The translations under genes and the position numbers were made by a program. A stretch of DNA of 13,769 bases from Clostridiales bacterium (GTDB taxonomy: Bacteria > Bacillota > Clostridia > Peptostreptococcales > Anaerovoracaceae), in contig JAAYYX010000072.1 in assembly GCA_012515135.1 (NCBI GenBank), positions 1 to 13,769 of the forward strand, in the 5' to 3' direction. Below are positions 6,407 through 12,984 of this stretch, in pieces. The notes under the pieces were generated by a model. The model ran no database searches and was not told where the DNA came from. It worked only from the letters and a program-made list of their open reading frames with translations. Within the stretch, counting starts at the first letter, position 1, and every line of letters starts with the position of its first letter.

Positions 6407-7323
6407 GAAAACAGGATCTCGGGATAAATCCCCTTATCTTTTAATGCCTGCAATGCGGCCATTACGCCGGGCTTGTCTTCTTTATACGTGACGCCGTACC
6501 ATTTGTCTGAAGAGTCAAGCACCTTCACCGCCGCTTTTCCTTCATGGATCAGCTTTCCGGTAACAGAGGGCAGAAGGTACTCTCCCTTTAAGGGATCTTC
6601 GCTGATGTTCTCTTTGAGAAATTCGGGAAAACCTTTTTCAAGTTCTTCTATCATTCTTAAGGTATACCCCCAGAAGTTCATTGATACAGTTGCATCTTGG
6701 GGAAGTGCCATCCAGGTTTTTCCGTCGTCTTCAGAATAACATATGTCGCCTTCCACTCTCATGATTTTTTTTCTTTCCACTATATGTCTGAGATAATCGT
6801 TCTTTGATATATCGCATACTCCTCTGGCCACATGGCCGTTTTCTGTAAGAGTTTTGCTCAGTTCGTATCCGACCATACAAAAGTCTCCGTCATTATCTTC
6901 TTTTTCTGAAGAAAGAAAATCATATACCGCATGGAATGCTCCCGGACCGTAATAGTCATCGGCATTTATGACAGCAAAGGGTCCGTTGATTTTTTCTCTG
7001 CAGCTCAACACCGCATGGGCCGTTCCCCAGGGTTTTTCCCTTCCTTCAGGTATTTCATATCCTTCGGGTATGTCCGAAAGTTTTTGAAAGGCATATTCCG
7101 TTTGAAGATATTTTCCCGATTTGTTTTCTATAAGTTTATAAAAATCATCTTTCATTTCTTCTTTTATGACAAATATGACTTTTTTGAACCCGGCCATCAT
7201 TGCATCATAAAGAGAAAAATCCATTATTATCTCTCCCCGGTCTGTTACCGGGTCTATCTGTTTAAGCCCTCCGTACCGGGATCCCATCCCTGCGGCCATT
7301 ATTATCAAAACCGGTTCTTTCAT
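6400..7323 (-). CDS. Sugar-phosphate nucleotidyltransferase (NTP_transferase family)
   Basis: Likely transfers an NMP group to a sugar phosphate or similar phospho-compound, yielding an activated precursor for a cell-surface polymer; the substrate cannot be read from sequence. The 307 residues start PVLIIMAAGMGSRYGGLKQ: the G-x-G-x-R nucleotide-binding loop of this superfamily is at about residues 10-22, with Lys21 in the position of the catalytic lysine. PWGTAHA (about 98-104) and NADDYYG (about 120-126) correspond to the nucleotide- and metal-binding motifs. The sequence differs from GalU (no FLPATK motif). The ATG at 7323 has AAGGAG 8 nt upstream; the in-frame GTG at 7332 is too close to that site. 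It begins 5 nt after the diguanylate cyclase stop, with its ribosome binding site inside the end of that gene, so the two are co-transcribed and probably coupled. Confidence 0.82.
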   Translation of the reverse strand: MKEPVLIIMAAGMGSRYGGLKQIDPVTDRGEIIMDFSLYDAMMAGFKKVIFVIKEEMKDDFYKLIENKSGKYLQTEYAFQKLSDIPEGYEIPEGREKPWGTAHAVLSCREKINGPFAVINADDYYGPGAFHAVYDFLSSEKEDNDGDFCMVGYELSKTLTENGHVARGVCDISKNDYLRHIVERKKIMRVEGDICYSEDDGKTWMALPQDATVSMNFWGYTLRMIEELEKGFPEFLKENISEDPLKGEYLLPSVTGKLIHEGKAAVKVLDSSDKWYGVTYKEDKPGVMAALQALKDKGIYPEILFSC

Positions 7324-7328
7324 TCCGA

Positions 7329-9206
7329 TCACTCCTTTCTTTCTGTGAAGGAATATCCGTTTTTTCCTTGTCCCTTTACATGATACATTGCCTTATCGGC
7401 AGCTCCGTAAAGTTCTCTGAATGTTCTTCCGTCCTTTGGGCACCTGGCTATACCTATGCTGCAGGTGATATCTGTTCCCGGAACGTCTTCCCTGATTTTT
7501 TTCAGTTCCTCTGATATTTTCTTTGCTCTGTCCTCTGCCGCGTCTCTTAGGGTGGTGCCCGGCATAAATACAACGAACTCATCTCCGCCCACTCGGCCTT
7601 TTATGTCTTCTTCTCTAAAGGATCTCCTGATCGCATCCGCCGTTTTTTCTAGCATTATATCTCCTATGGTATGTCCTTTTTCATCATTTATATTCTTGAA
7701 GTCATCTATATCTATCATGAAAAGAAAACCTTCGATTTTTTTGGATCCTGTAAGCTCTGCCACTCTTTGTTCTGTGGCTTTTTTGTTCAAAAGTCCTGTG
7801 AGCAGATCTGTTTCTGCTTTTTTTTCTATATGTTTCAGTTCTTCTTTGTCTTCATTTACATCTTCCAGGACAAACAGCGCTCCCTCAATGTTTCCCTGTT
7901 CATCCAGTGTCCTTTGTCCTGTGACATAACACCATATAAAAGTTTTTCCTCCGTCAAATGTATAACGTACATATTCCTGGATGTATCCGTCTTCTGCTCT
8001 TTCGTCCTGCTCTGTTCTTTTTATGACTCTTTTGTGTATTTCTTTGTCTTCGCCGTAAAAAAACCCTTCGCTTTCAGAGAAATCTTCAAAAATATGGCCT
8101 ATGGGGTATGCTTTTTCATCCATGTAGTTTTTGAATACCTTTGCGCAGTCCGTCTTCCTGTTATAATCCAGTATCATCCTTGGAGTCTGGGAGAATGCAA
8201 TGTCGAGGCTTTCATTGATATTATTCATTTCATGATTTATATGCTTATATCTTCTGGTCGTTCTTGTCTGCTCATAGAACAATGATCCGAAAAGTACCGC
8301 CATGGCGATTATAAGTCCTATTACAAGTTCCACTGTCCCTTTTTTCATGAAAGCCATGTTTTCTTCTATGACATCTGTGGGTGCAGTATAAAAGAGGGCC
8401 CAGCCCGGAGTTTTTGGAACATATCGTGTATAGTAACTTCTATTTTTATATGAAAATTCAATGTATCCGCTTTTTTTTGCCGCTATTTTCTCTTTTACTC
8501 TGTCCAGTGTGTCTCCACCTGTTATTCGGGCCTTTTCATATTTTTGAAAAATGTTTTCTGCATTATGGAAAATACAGCTTTTTCTTTTTGTGGTGGCTAT
8601 AACATTACCTTTTGTGTCACAAAGACAAAAATAGCCTTTTCCTCCGAAATCTTCGGTTTTCAAAGCTTTTTCTACCTCATCCGTACCGAATTTGCCGGCA
8701 ACCACACCTTTTATTTCAGAACCTTTTTTTACCGGTACGGCTATTATGATTTCCGGTTCTTTTTTTTCTATGCTGCTTTCTATGTACTGAATGGTTTCTT
8801 CGCCCTTTATGGCTTTTTTATAATACTCTCTTTTTGATATATCTGTTTGTTTCCCGCCCGGTTCTTTTATTATGCCGTTTTTATCGCTGTAGCCTATAGC
8901 CTCAAAGGTGCTGCCCTTTTCCATGGAACCCATTAGCTGCTGTCTATTTGTTTCCGATCCTCCCTTTGCCAAATAATCTGCTATATTGATGAGGATCCTT
9001 TTTTCGTCCTGGATCTTTGACTTTATCACAAACGCCTGGTCCTTAACGGTTTCATCAAGCTTGCTGTATGCATAATCCTTAAGGTTTTCATCGAGTTTTC
9101 TTTCATAGCTGTAAAAAGAAAAAATGATTATCAGGATGCAAATCACTGCTCCTATGCTCCCTGCCGTAAGCCATCTGCTGTTTTTCATGTTTTCCCCGTC
9201 TGCCAT
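7329..9206 (-). CDS. Membrane sensor diguanylate cyclase (dCache-PAS-GGDEF)
   Basis: Predicted to make c-di-GMP from two GTP in response to an extracellular signal. The 625 residues contain TM1 (about 14-31); an extracytoplasmic dCache-like sensor (about 35-283, with AIGYSDKNGIIK and EIIIAVPVKKG...GVVAGKFG typical of Cache folds); TM2 (about 293-310); a PAS domain (about 330-450, ending GALFVLEDVNEDKEEL); and a GGDEF domain (about 460-620). The GGDEF domain shows DLLTGLLNK (467-475), the metal-site stretch DIDDFKNIND and an intact GGDEF (540-544). An RxxD inhibitory I-site (R531-D534) lies five residues upstream, so product inhibition is expected. The enzyme looks active. The ATG at 9206 has GGGAG 6 nt upstream; a second in-frame ATG at 9188 is less well placed. 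It is first in a two-gene unit with the nucleotidyltransferase. The ligand of the sensor is unknown. Confidence 0.92.
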   Translation of the reverse strand: MADGENMKNSRWLTAGSIGAVICILIIIFSFYSYERKLDENLKDYAYSKLDETVKDQAFVIKSKIQDEKRILINIADYLAKGGSETNRQQLMGSMEKGSTFEAIGYSDKNGIIKEPGGKQTDISKREYYKKAIKGEETIQYIESSIEKKEPEIIIAVPVKKGSEIKGVVAGKFGTDEVEKALKTEDFGGKGYFCLCDTKGNVIATTKRKSCIFHNAENIFQKYEKARITGGDTLDRVKEKIAAKKSGYIEFSYKNRSYYTRYVPKTPGWALFYTAPTDVIEENMAFMKKGTVELVIGLIIAMAVLFGSLFYEQTRTTRRYKHINHEMNNINESLDIAFSQTPRMILDYNRKTDCAKVFKNYMDEKAYPIGHIFEDFSESEGFFYGEDKEIHKRVIKRTEQDERAEDGYIQEYVRYTFDGGKTFIWCYVTGQRTLDEQGNIEGALFVLEDVNEDKEELKHIEKKAETDLLTGLLNKKATEQRVAELTGSKKIEGFLFMIDIDDFKNINDEKGHTIGDIMLEKTADAIRRSFREEDIKGRVGGDEFVVFMPGTTLRDAAEDRAKKISEELKKIREDVPGTDITCSIGIARCPKDGRTFRELYGAADKAMYHVKGQGKNGYSFTERKE

Positions 9207-9221
9207 GGTTTTCTCCCTTTG

Positions 9222-9268
9222 TTGGTTGTATTGACATTTTATACTTATTTAGTGGTAAAAACAACCAA
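9222..9268. repeat. 8-bp inverted repeat in the divergent promoter region
   Basis: TTGGTTGT at 9222-9229 is the exact reverse complement of ACAACCAA at 9261-9268. The 31-nt spacer puts the arm centres 39 bp apart. The left arm lies next to the Shine-Dalgarno of the diguanylate cyclase gene (9213-9220), and the right arm lies where its -35 region would be. The arrangement resembles paired operator half-sites but could be chance. The 137-nt divergent region holds no gene. Confidence 0.45.
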
Positions 9269-9273
9269 GAAAA

Positions 9274-9282
9274 TGATATAAT
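9274..9282 (+). promoter_or_regulatory. Extended -10 promoter of the DUF2148 gene
   Basis: TGATATAAT gives a perfect TATAAT (9277-9282) with TG one base upstream. The -35 position at 17-nt spacing (9254-9259, GGTAAA) is poor, so the extended -10 would have to compensate. Transcription would start near 9289, leaving a leader of about 55 nt before the ATG at 9344. Confidence 0.55.
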
Positions 9283-9343
9283 AAAAATACAAAGAAAAAT
9301 GTATTTTTTTTAATGAAAAAAACAAAACAGGAGGAGATAAAAA

Positions 9344-9880
9344 ATGACCATCAAAAGCGGAGATGCCGAAAGAAGAGCTGCCTTTGCCGTAGCCGACCTT
9401 ATGGTTGCAGCGGCAAGAACGGCACCTAAGGGTTGCGGAGTAGACGAGATCGAAACCTTCATAATCGAAGGAAATGACAAAGACCTGCTGGCGGGACACA
9501 TGAAAGATATCGCAAAAGAAACAGGCGAGGATTTTTATGAGAGAGACGGGATAAATGTAGATAACAGTCATTGTGTAGTGATTATAGGCGTAAAAAATGA
9601 GCCCTTGGGACTTACAAACTGCAGTTTATGCGGATTCCCCGATTGTGCTGCCATGGAAAAAGCAGGCGCAGACTGTGCTTTCAAAGTTACAGATCTGGGC
9701 ATAGCAATAGGTTCGGCTGTTTCAGTGGCAGCGGATCACAGAATAGATAATAGAGTCCTTTTTTCTGCCGGTAAAGGAGCCATGAGAATGGGTCTTTTCT
9801 CTGAAAAGGTAAGAGTGTGCTTCGGCATCCCCCTGGGAGTCAATGGAAAAAGCCTCTTTTATGATAGGTCCGAACAGTAG
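9344..9880 (+). CDS. DUF2148 ferredoxin-domain (Fe-S) protein
   Basis: Soluble 178-residue protein of the DUF2148 family, found mostly in anaerobes; its function is not established. The central motif C93-x2-C96-GFPD-C101-x9-C111 resembles a four-cysteine [4Fe-4S] site of the kind in corrinoid/acetogenesis Fe-S domains. It is followed by the family signature DLGIAIGSAVSVAADHRIDNR and SAGKGAMRMGLF (about residues 117-152). Two further cysteines (C31 and C77) are present. No transmembrane segment or signal peptide. The ATG at 9344 is preceded by AGGAGG with ideal spacing. The gene stands alone on the plus strand, diverging from the diguanylate cyclase and converging on a PAP2 gene, whose coding end it overlaps by 22 nt. 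A redox or electron-transfer role is inferred only from the cysteine motif. Confidence 0.85.
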   Translation: MTIKSGDAERRAAFAVADLMVAAARTAPKGCGVDEIETFIIEGNDKDLLAGHMKDIAKETGEDFYERDGINVDNSHCVVIIGVKNEPLGLTNCSLCGFPDCAAMEKAGADCAFKVTDLGIAIGSAVSVAADHRIDNRVLFSAGKGAMRMGLFSEKVRVCFGIPLGVNGKSLFYDRSEQ

Positions 9881-10506
9881 GGCGATCGCTTTTTTAAATT
9901 CTCCCATATCATCAGGGATACTATAACTGTGGCAGCGCCTAATACCCACCCGCCGATGACATCCGTAGGAAAATGGACACCAAGGTATACCCTGCTTATG
10001 CCAACGGCGAAAGCGACAAAAACAAAAATAACGGACAGCAGATTTTTCTTTCTGCTGTCCGTTATATATTCTCTTGTCAAAACAAACAGCAGAAGATAAA
10101 CCGCCATTCCTGTCATTGCGTGTCCGCTGGGATAAGCAAACCCGCTTTGTTCTATAAGAAAAAAGCTTTCTTCGGGTCTTGGTCTTGCCACTGCCGTCTT
10201 AATGACCGCTTTTACCAAAGTCGATAAAAGCGCTGCAATAGAAACACTTATTCCGGCCTTCCTCCTTGTCTGAGGAAAACAAATCAGCAAAAGGCAGATG
10301 ATGACTATGGTCTCCCAATTTGCCATATAAGTTATAAGTTCCATAAGTGTATCAAGACCGGGTTTTCGTATACCGTAAAAAAACTCCATTACAGCATTAT
10401 CAAATCCTGAAGACATCCCTGTTATTACAATGTATGTTATAAGAGCGAAACAAACAACTGCTCCGCTCAATATTGCCACTTGTAAGGTTTTTATTTTTTT
10501 TGTCAT
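9859..10506 (-). CDS. PAP2-family membrane phosphatase (classical type)
   Basis: Integral membrane phosphatase of the PAP2/BcrC/PgpB type, probably acting on a lipid phosphate such as phosphatidate, phosphatidylglycerophosphate or undecaprenyl pyrophosphate; the substrate cannot be decided. The 215 residues carry all three catalytic motifs: C1 K103-x6-R110-P111 (KTAVARPRP), C2 P126-S-G-H129, and C3 S171-R172-x5-H178-x3-D182 (SRVYLGVHFPTD). About six hydrophobic segments are visible (roughly 10-30, 53-76, 86-98, 130-143, 157-170 and 184-200). The ATG shares its A with the stop of the YbjQ gene (TAATG at 10504-10508); there is no good ribosome binding site of its own, so translation is likely coupled. 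The 3' end overlaps the convergent DUF2148 gene by 22 nt. A 14-15 bp perfect hairpin followed by a T-rich tract lies inside the reading frame at codons 148-160. Confidence 0.93.
   Translation of the reverse strand: MTKKIKTLQVAILSGAVVCFALITYIVITGMSSGFDNAVMEFFYGIRKPGLDTLMELITYMANWETIVIICLLLICFPQTRRKAGISVSIAALLSTLVKAVIKTAVARPRPEESFFLIEQSGFAYPSGHAMTGMAVYLLLFVLTREYITDSRKKNLLSVIFVFVAFAVGISRVYLGVHFPTDVIGGWVLGAATVIVSLMIWENLKKRSPYCSDLS
10028..10065 (-). repeat. Terminator-like perfect inverted repeat inside the PAP2 gene
   Basis: TAACGGACAGCAGA (10029-10042) pairs perfectly with TCTGCTGTCCGTTA (10051-10064) around an 8-nt loop; an additional A-T pair at 10028/10065 extends the stem to 15 bp. On the minus (sense) strand the stem is followed by ATTTTTGTTTTTG, a U-rich tract like that of an intrinsic terminator. 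The repeat is in-frame coding sequence for ITDSR and LLSVI (residues 148-152 and 156-160), with RKKN between, probably a cytoplasmic loop between membrane segments. The structure is directly visible; any termination, attenuation or mRNA-stability effect is inference. Confidence 0.75.
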
Positions 10507-10817
10507 TATTTGAATTTCACAGCTGTTCCGTATGCTATTATTTCCGCTGTTCCCTGCATTATTGCGGAAGATGCATATTCTACTTTTATCACAGCATCTG
10601 CTCCCACAGCTTCTGCTTCGTCCACCATCCTTTTGGTGGCGATCTGTCTTGCTTCATTCAGCATATCGGTATATCCCGAAAGTTCTCCTCCCACAAGACC
10701 TTTCATTCCGGCCATAAAATCTTTGCCCACATTTTTTGACTGAACCACATTCCCCTTTACGATACCCAGTGCCTCGATTTCTTTGTCCGGTATGTAATTA
10801 ATAGTTAGAAGCAACAT
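10506..10817 (-). CDS. YbjQ / UPF0145 family protein
   Basis: Small soluble protein (103 residues) of the YbjQ/UPF0145 (DUF74) family, which forms ring-like oligomers; metal binding has been suggested, but no function is established. Recognisable features are the strand-rich start ending near EIEALGIVKGNVV, GLVGGELSGYTDMLNEAR (about 40-57) and the C-terminal segment VGADAVIKVEYASS followed by AEIIAYGTAVKF. The length equals that of other members. The ATG at 10817 has an excellent AGGAGG 5-6 nt upstream, located inside the 3' end of the preceding gene (20-nt overlap). It couples to the PAP2 gene downstream through TAATG. It is the middle gene of a three-gene unit. Confidence 0.9.
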   Translation of the reverse strand: MLLLTINYIPDKEIEALGIVKGNVVQSKNVGKDFMAGMKGLVGGELSGYTDMLNEARQIATKRMVDEAEAVGADAVIKVEYASSAIMQGTAEIIAYGTAVKFK

Positions 10818-11046
10818 CTTCTTCTCCTCCTTTGATTTCTTTGATCCTAAGTATAAGTGCCGCGATTATCCCCACTGCCGCCAGAGCCGGTATCATTATT
10901 ATGAGGACCACTGCCCAGACGGGAATTTTTTCGTCAATTCCCAATTTGAATACTCCAAAAATGACAGCAGCTTCATAAAGAATTATGGCCGCAGCACATA
11001 AAAAGGCGGCGGCATATTTTCCCCTTTTTTTCTTTTTTGCGGTCAT
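10798..11046 (-). CDS. Small two-helix membrane protein of unknown function
   Basis: 82 residues, not assigned to a family. A basic N-terminus (MTAKKKKRGKY) precedes a first hydrophobic segment (about 11-34, AAAFLCAAAIILYEAAVIFGVF). A short polar turn (LGIDEKIP) and a second segment (about 43-67, VWAVVLIIMIPALAAVGIIAAL) follow, then a charged tail RIKEIKGGEED. By the positive-inside rule both ends should be cytoplasmic. The ATG at 11046 has GAGGAG 5 nt upstream. It is the first gene of the unit with YbjQ and PAP2, and its last 20 nt overlap the ybjQ-like start. Its consistent length, ribosome binding site, promoter and overlap support it as a real gene. A role alongside the PAP2 enzyme or YbjQ is only suggested by the neighbourhood. 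Confidence 0.8.
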   Translation of the reverse strand: MTAKKKKRGKYAAAFLCAAAIILYEAAVIFGVFKLGIDEKIPVWAVVLIIMIPALAAVGIIAALILRIKEIKGGEEDVASNY

Positions 11047-11069
11047 GGTAACTCCTCGCTTCTGCTGAT

Positions 11070-11098
11070 ATTATATTCTCTTTTTTTCTAAAAGTCAT
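11070..11098 (-). promoter_or_regulatory. Sigma-A promoter of the small membrane protein-YbjQ-PAP2 unit
   Basis: Minus-strand -10 TATAAT (11070-11075) with -35 ATGACT (11093-11098; 4 of 6 matches) at 17-nt spacing. Transcription would start near 11063, about 16 nt upstream of the ATG at 11046, so the leader is very short and just includes the GAGGAG site. Confidence 0.65.
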
Positions 11099-11106
11099 TA
11101 AAAATA

Positions 11107-11115
11107 TGGTATACT
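11107..11115 (+). promoter_or_regulatory. Extended -10 promoter of plsC
   Basis: TGGTATACT gives TATACT (11110-11115; 5 of 6 matches) with TG one base upstream. The -35 position at 17-nt spacing (11087-11092) is poor. Transcription would start near 11122, about 40 nt before the ATG. It is interleaved with the divergent minus-strand promoter at 11070-11098. Confidence 0.5.
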
Positions 11116-11162
11116 GTCAATCAGATAAATCAATTTTTAAATCTTTAAAGGGGACCGCTTTT

Positions 11163-11903
11163 ATGAAAATAATAAGGAACATACCACAGGTCATAAAAAT
11201 CTACAGATCTTTGAAGTATCTTAATGAATACAAAAAAGAAATAGACTCCGGCAGGGTTTCGGGAGACATAAAAAAAGAAAAAGAAAACATACTCAAAGCC
11301 ACAAAGACCTGGGGAAGCAAGCTTTCTGAAATGATCGGTGTTGAAATAACGGTATCCGGTATAGAAAATCTGCCTGAAAACTCCCCCGTGGTATATGTTT
11401 CAAACCATCAGGGTTATGCCGATATAGTTGTCCTTTGTGCTGTGCTTGACACTGTGCAGTTCGGTTTTATTGCAAAAAACGGTCTTGAGAAAGTGCCTTT
11501 GTACGGCACGTGGATAAAGCGCATAAGAAGCATTCTCATCGAAAGAGACGATCCGAGAGAATCCCTTAAAGCCATATCAAAGGGCATAGATTACATAAAT
11601 CTGGGTTTTTCTCTTCTTATTTTCCCGGAGGGTACAAGAAGCCGCGGTCCTGTTATGGGAGAATTCAAAAAAGGATCCCTGAAGCTGGCCACAAAACCTC
11701 AGGTCCCCATCGTTCCCGTTTCCATCAACGATACTTGGCATATATTTGAGGAAACCGGCATAGTTACTCCTCATCCGGTAAAGGTGCTGATACACCCGGC
11801 CATGGAGACAGTATCCCTTGATAAGGAGCATGAAAAAGCCCTGACCGAAAAAGTCAGAGCTGTTATAAACAAAGGTCTTGATGAGCTTCAGAAGAACTCA
11901 TGA
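11163..11903 (+). CDS. plsC: 1-acyl-sn-glycerol-3-phosphate acyltransferase (PlsC family)
   Basis: Membrane-associated acyltransferase that adds the second acyl chain to lysophosphatidate to make phosphatidate, the precursor of all glycerophospholipids. The 246 residues show the family blocks in order: NHQGYAD (81-87; the catalytic H-x4-D is H82-D87), GTWIKRIRSILIERDD (block II, 115-130), FPEGTRSRG (154-162, glycerol-phosphate binding) and VPIVPVSI (block IV, 181-188). The ATG at 11163 has AAAGGGG about 9 nt upstream. An in-frame ATG at 11106 would add 19 hydrophilic residues, but it overlaps the promoter and lacks a ribosome binding site. There is no long N-terminal transmembrane helix, so it is probably a peripheral or short-anchored form. 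It is monocistronic, diverges from the YbjQ unit and converges on trpS. Confidence 0.92.
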   Translation: MKIIRNIPQVIKIYRSLKYLNEYKKEIDSGRVSGDIKKEKENILKATKTWGSKLSEMIGVEITVSGIENLPENSPVVYVSNHQGYADIVVLCAVLDTVQFGFIAKNGLEKVPLYGTWIKRIRSILIERDDPRESLKAISKGIDYINLGFSLLIFPEGTRSRGPVMGEFKKGSLKLATKPQVPIVPVSINDTWHIFEETGIVTPHPVKVLIHPAMETVSLDKEHEKALTEKVRAVINKGLDELQKNS

Positions 11904-11943
11904 TTTTTAGCCGGTCACGACGATGCTGCTTTAGTGTTTTTTG

Positions 11944-11957
11944 CGGCCTATAGGCCG
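11944..11957. repeat. Perfect 14-nt palindrome across the trpS stop codon
   Basis: CGGCCTATAGGCCG is fully self-complementary and contains the trpS TAG (11948-11950). It could form a 5-bp GC-rich stem with a TATA loop. On neither strand is it followed by a T run; a T6 run precedes it on the plus strand. It is therefore not a standard terminator, and the 44-nt gap between convergent plsC and trpS has no better one. Confidence 0.5.
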
Positions 11958-12928
11958 AGCCCAAAGTTTTCTTTCACTCTTTTTATGGTTTTTTCGGATA
12001 TAGTGTTTGCTCTTTCCGCCCCGTCTTTAAGGATATCAAGAAGCTCTTTTGAATGTCTTATTTCTTCATATTTTTCTTTTATGGGTGTCAGTGATTCTTT
12101 TGTAACTTGGACCAGTTCTTTTTTGAAGTCTCCGTATCCCTTTCCCTCAAAGGTTTTTTCTACTTCACATATTTCCATGCCCGAGAAAACACTGTATATA
12201 TTCATGAGATTGCTTATTCCGGGTTTCTCTTTCATGTCAAATTTTATGCTTCCTTCTGAATCTGTCGTGGCTCTCATTATGGACTTTTTTATTTTGGTTT
12301 CTTCGTCAAGAAGCGATATCCTGCTGTGAATGTTTTCTGCACTCTTGCTCATTTTGCTTAAAGGATCATCCAGTGCCATTATCCTGGCTCCCGCCTTCAG
12401 GAAGCGTCCGTCGGGCACCACAAAAGTATTTTTATATCTGTTGTTTATCCTTATGGCAATATCTCTGCACAGTTCTATGTGCTGCTTCTGATCGTTGCCG
12501 ACGGGGACTATGTCTGTATCATAAAGAAGTATATCTGCAGCCATAAGTATGGGGTAAGTAAAAAGTCCTGTGGGCGCAGATTCTCTTCCTTTGTTTTTTT
12601 GCTTGAATTGTGTCATTCTGGAAAGCTCTCCCGTGTAGGAATTACATGCCAGTATCCAGGCAAGCTCTGCGTGTCCGGGAACATCTGACTGGACGAAAAC
12701 AATAGATTTTTTTGTGTCTATTCCCACGGCCATATAAAGGGCTGCCACATCAAGTATGTTTTTTTTCAGCTGCTTCGGATCTTGTGGAAATGTTATTGAA
12801 TGCATATCAACTATGCAGTATATGCACTGGTTTTCTTTCTGAAGTTCAACGAACTGTTTAAGGGCTCCCAGATAATTGCCTATGTGTATATTGCCTGTGG
12901 GTTGAACGCCCGAGAATACTCTTTTCAT
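11948..12928 (-). CDS. trpS: Tryptophanyl-tRNA synthetase
   Basis: Class I aminoacyl-tRNA synthetase that charges tRNA-Trp. The 326 residues match the bacterial family. The start MKRVFSGVQPTGNIHIGNYL contains the HIGH-type motif HIGN (15-18), and the KMSKS motif is K192-M-S-K-S196. Other conserved stretches are GHAELAWILACNSYTGELSRM (written here only as landmark near residues 85-105) and PVGNDQKQHIEL (142-153). The ATG at 12928 has GGAGG about 6 nt upstream. It follows the sigma factor gene by 56 nt; that gap is too short for a T-box leader, and no strong promoter is visible in it, so trpS is probably read through from the sigma gene or from a weak promoter. Confidence 0.98.
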   Translation of the reverse strand: MKRVFSGVQPTGNIHIGNYLGALKQFVELQKENQCIYCIVDMHSITFPQDPKQLKKNILDVAALYMAVGIDTKKSIVFVQSDVPGHAELAWILACNSYTGELSRMTQFKQKNKGRESAPTGLFTYPILMAADILLYDTDIVPVGNDQKQHIELCRDIAIRINNRYKNTFVVPDGRFLKAGARIMALDDPLSKMSKSAENIHSRISLLDEETKIKKSIMRATTDSEGSIKFDMKEKPGISNLMNIYSVFSGMEICEVEKTFEGKGYGDFKKELVQVTKESLTPIKEKYEEIRHSKELLDILKDGAERANTISEKTIKRVKENFGLGL

Positions 12929-12984
12929 CTATTGCCTCCGTTTTTGTATGCTTATGTCCAAGTATATATGCTTTTGTCTGCGGT

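Noticed and set aside
9231..9261. TTGACA (9231-9236) as -35 of the DUF2148 gene
   Set aside because: The nearest -10-like TAAAAA is 19 nt away and the perfect TATAAT is 40 nt away; the extended -10 alone is more plausible.
9207..9270. Minus-strand promoter for the diguanylate cyclase using TATAAA (9238-9243)
   Set aside because: No -35 with acceptable match and 16-18 nt spacing was found, so it is too weak to list as a feature.
9874..9900. GCGATCGC followed by T6 as a plus-strand terminator for the DUF2148 gene
   Set aside because: The palindrome has no room for a loop and would give only a 2-3 bp stem; it is also coding sequence of the convergent gene.
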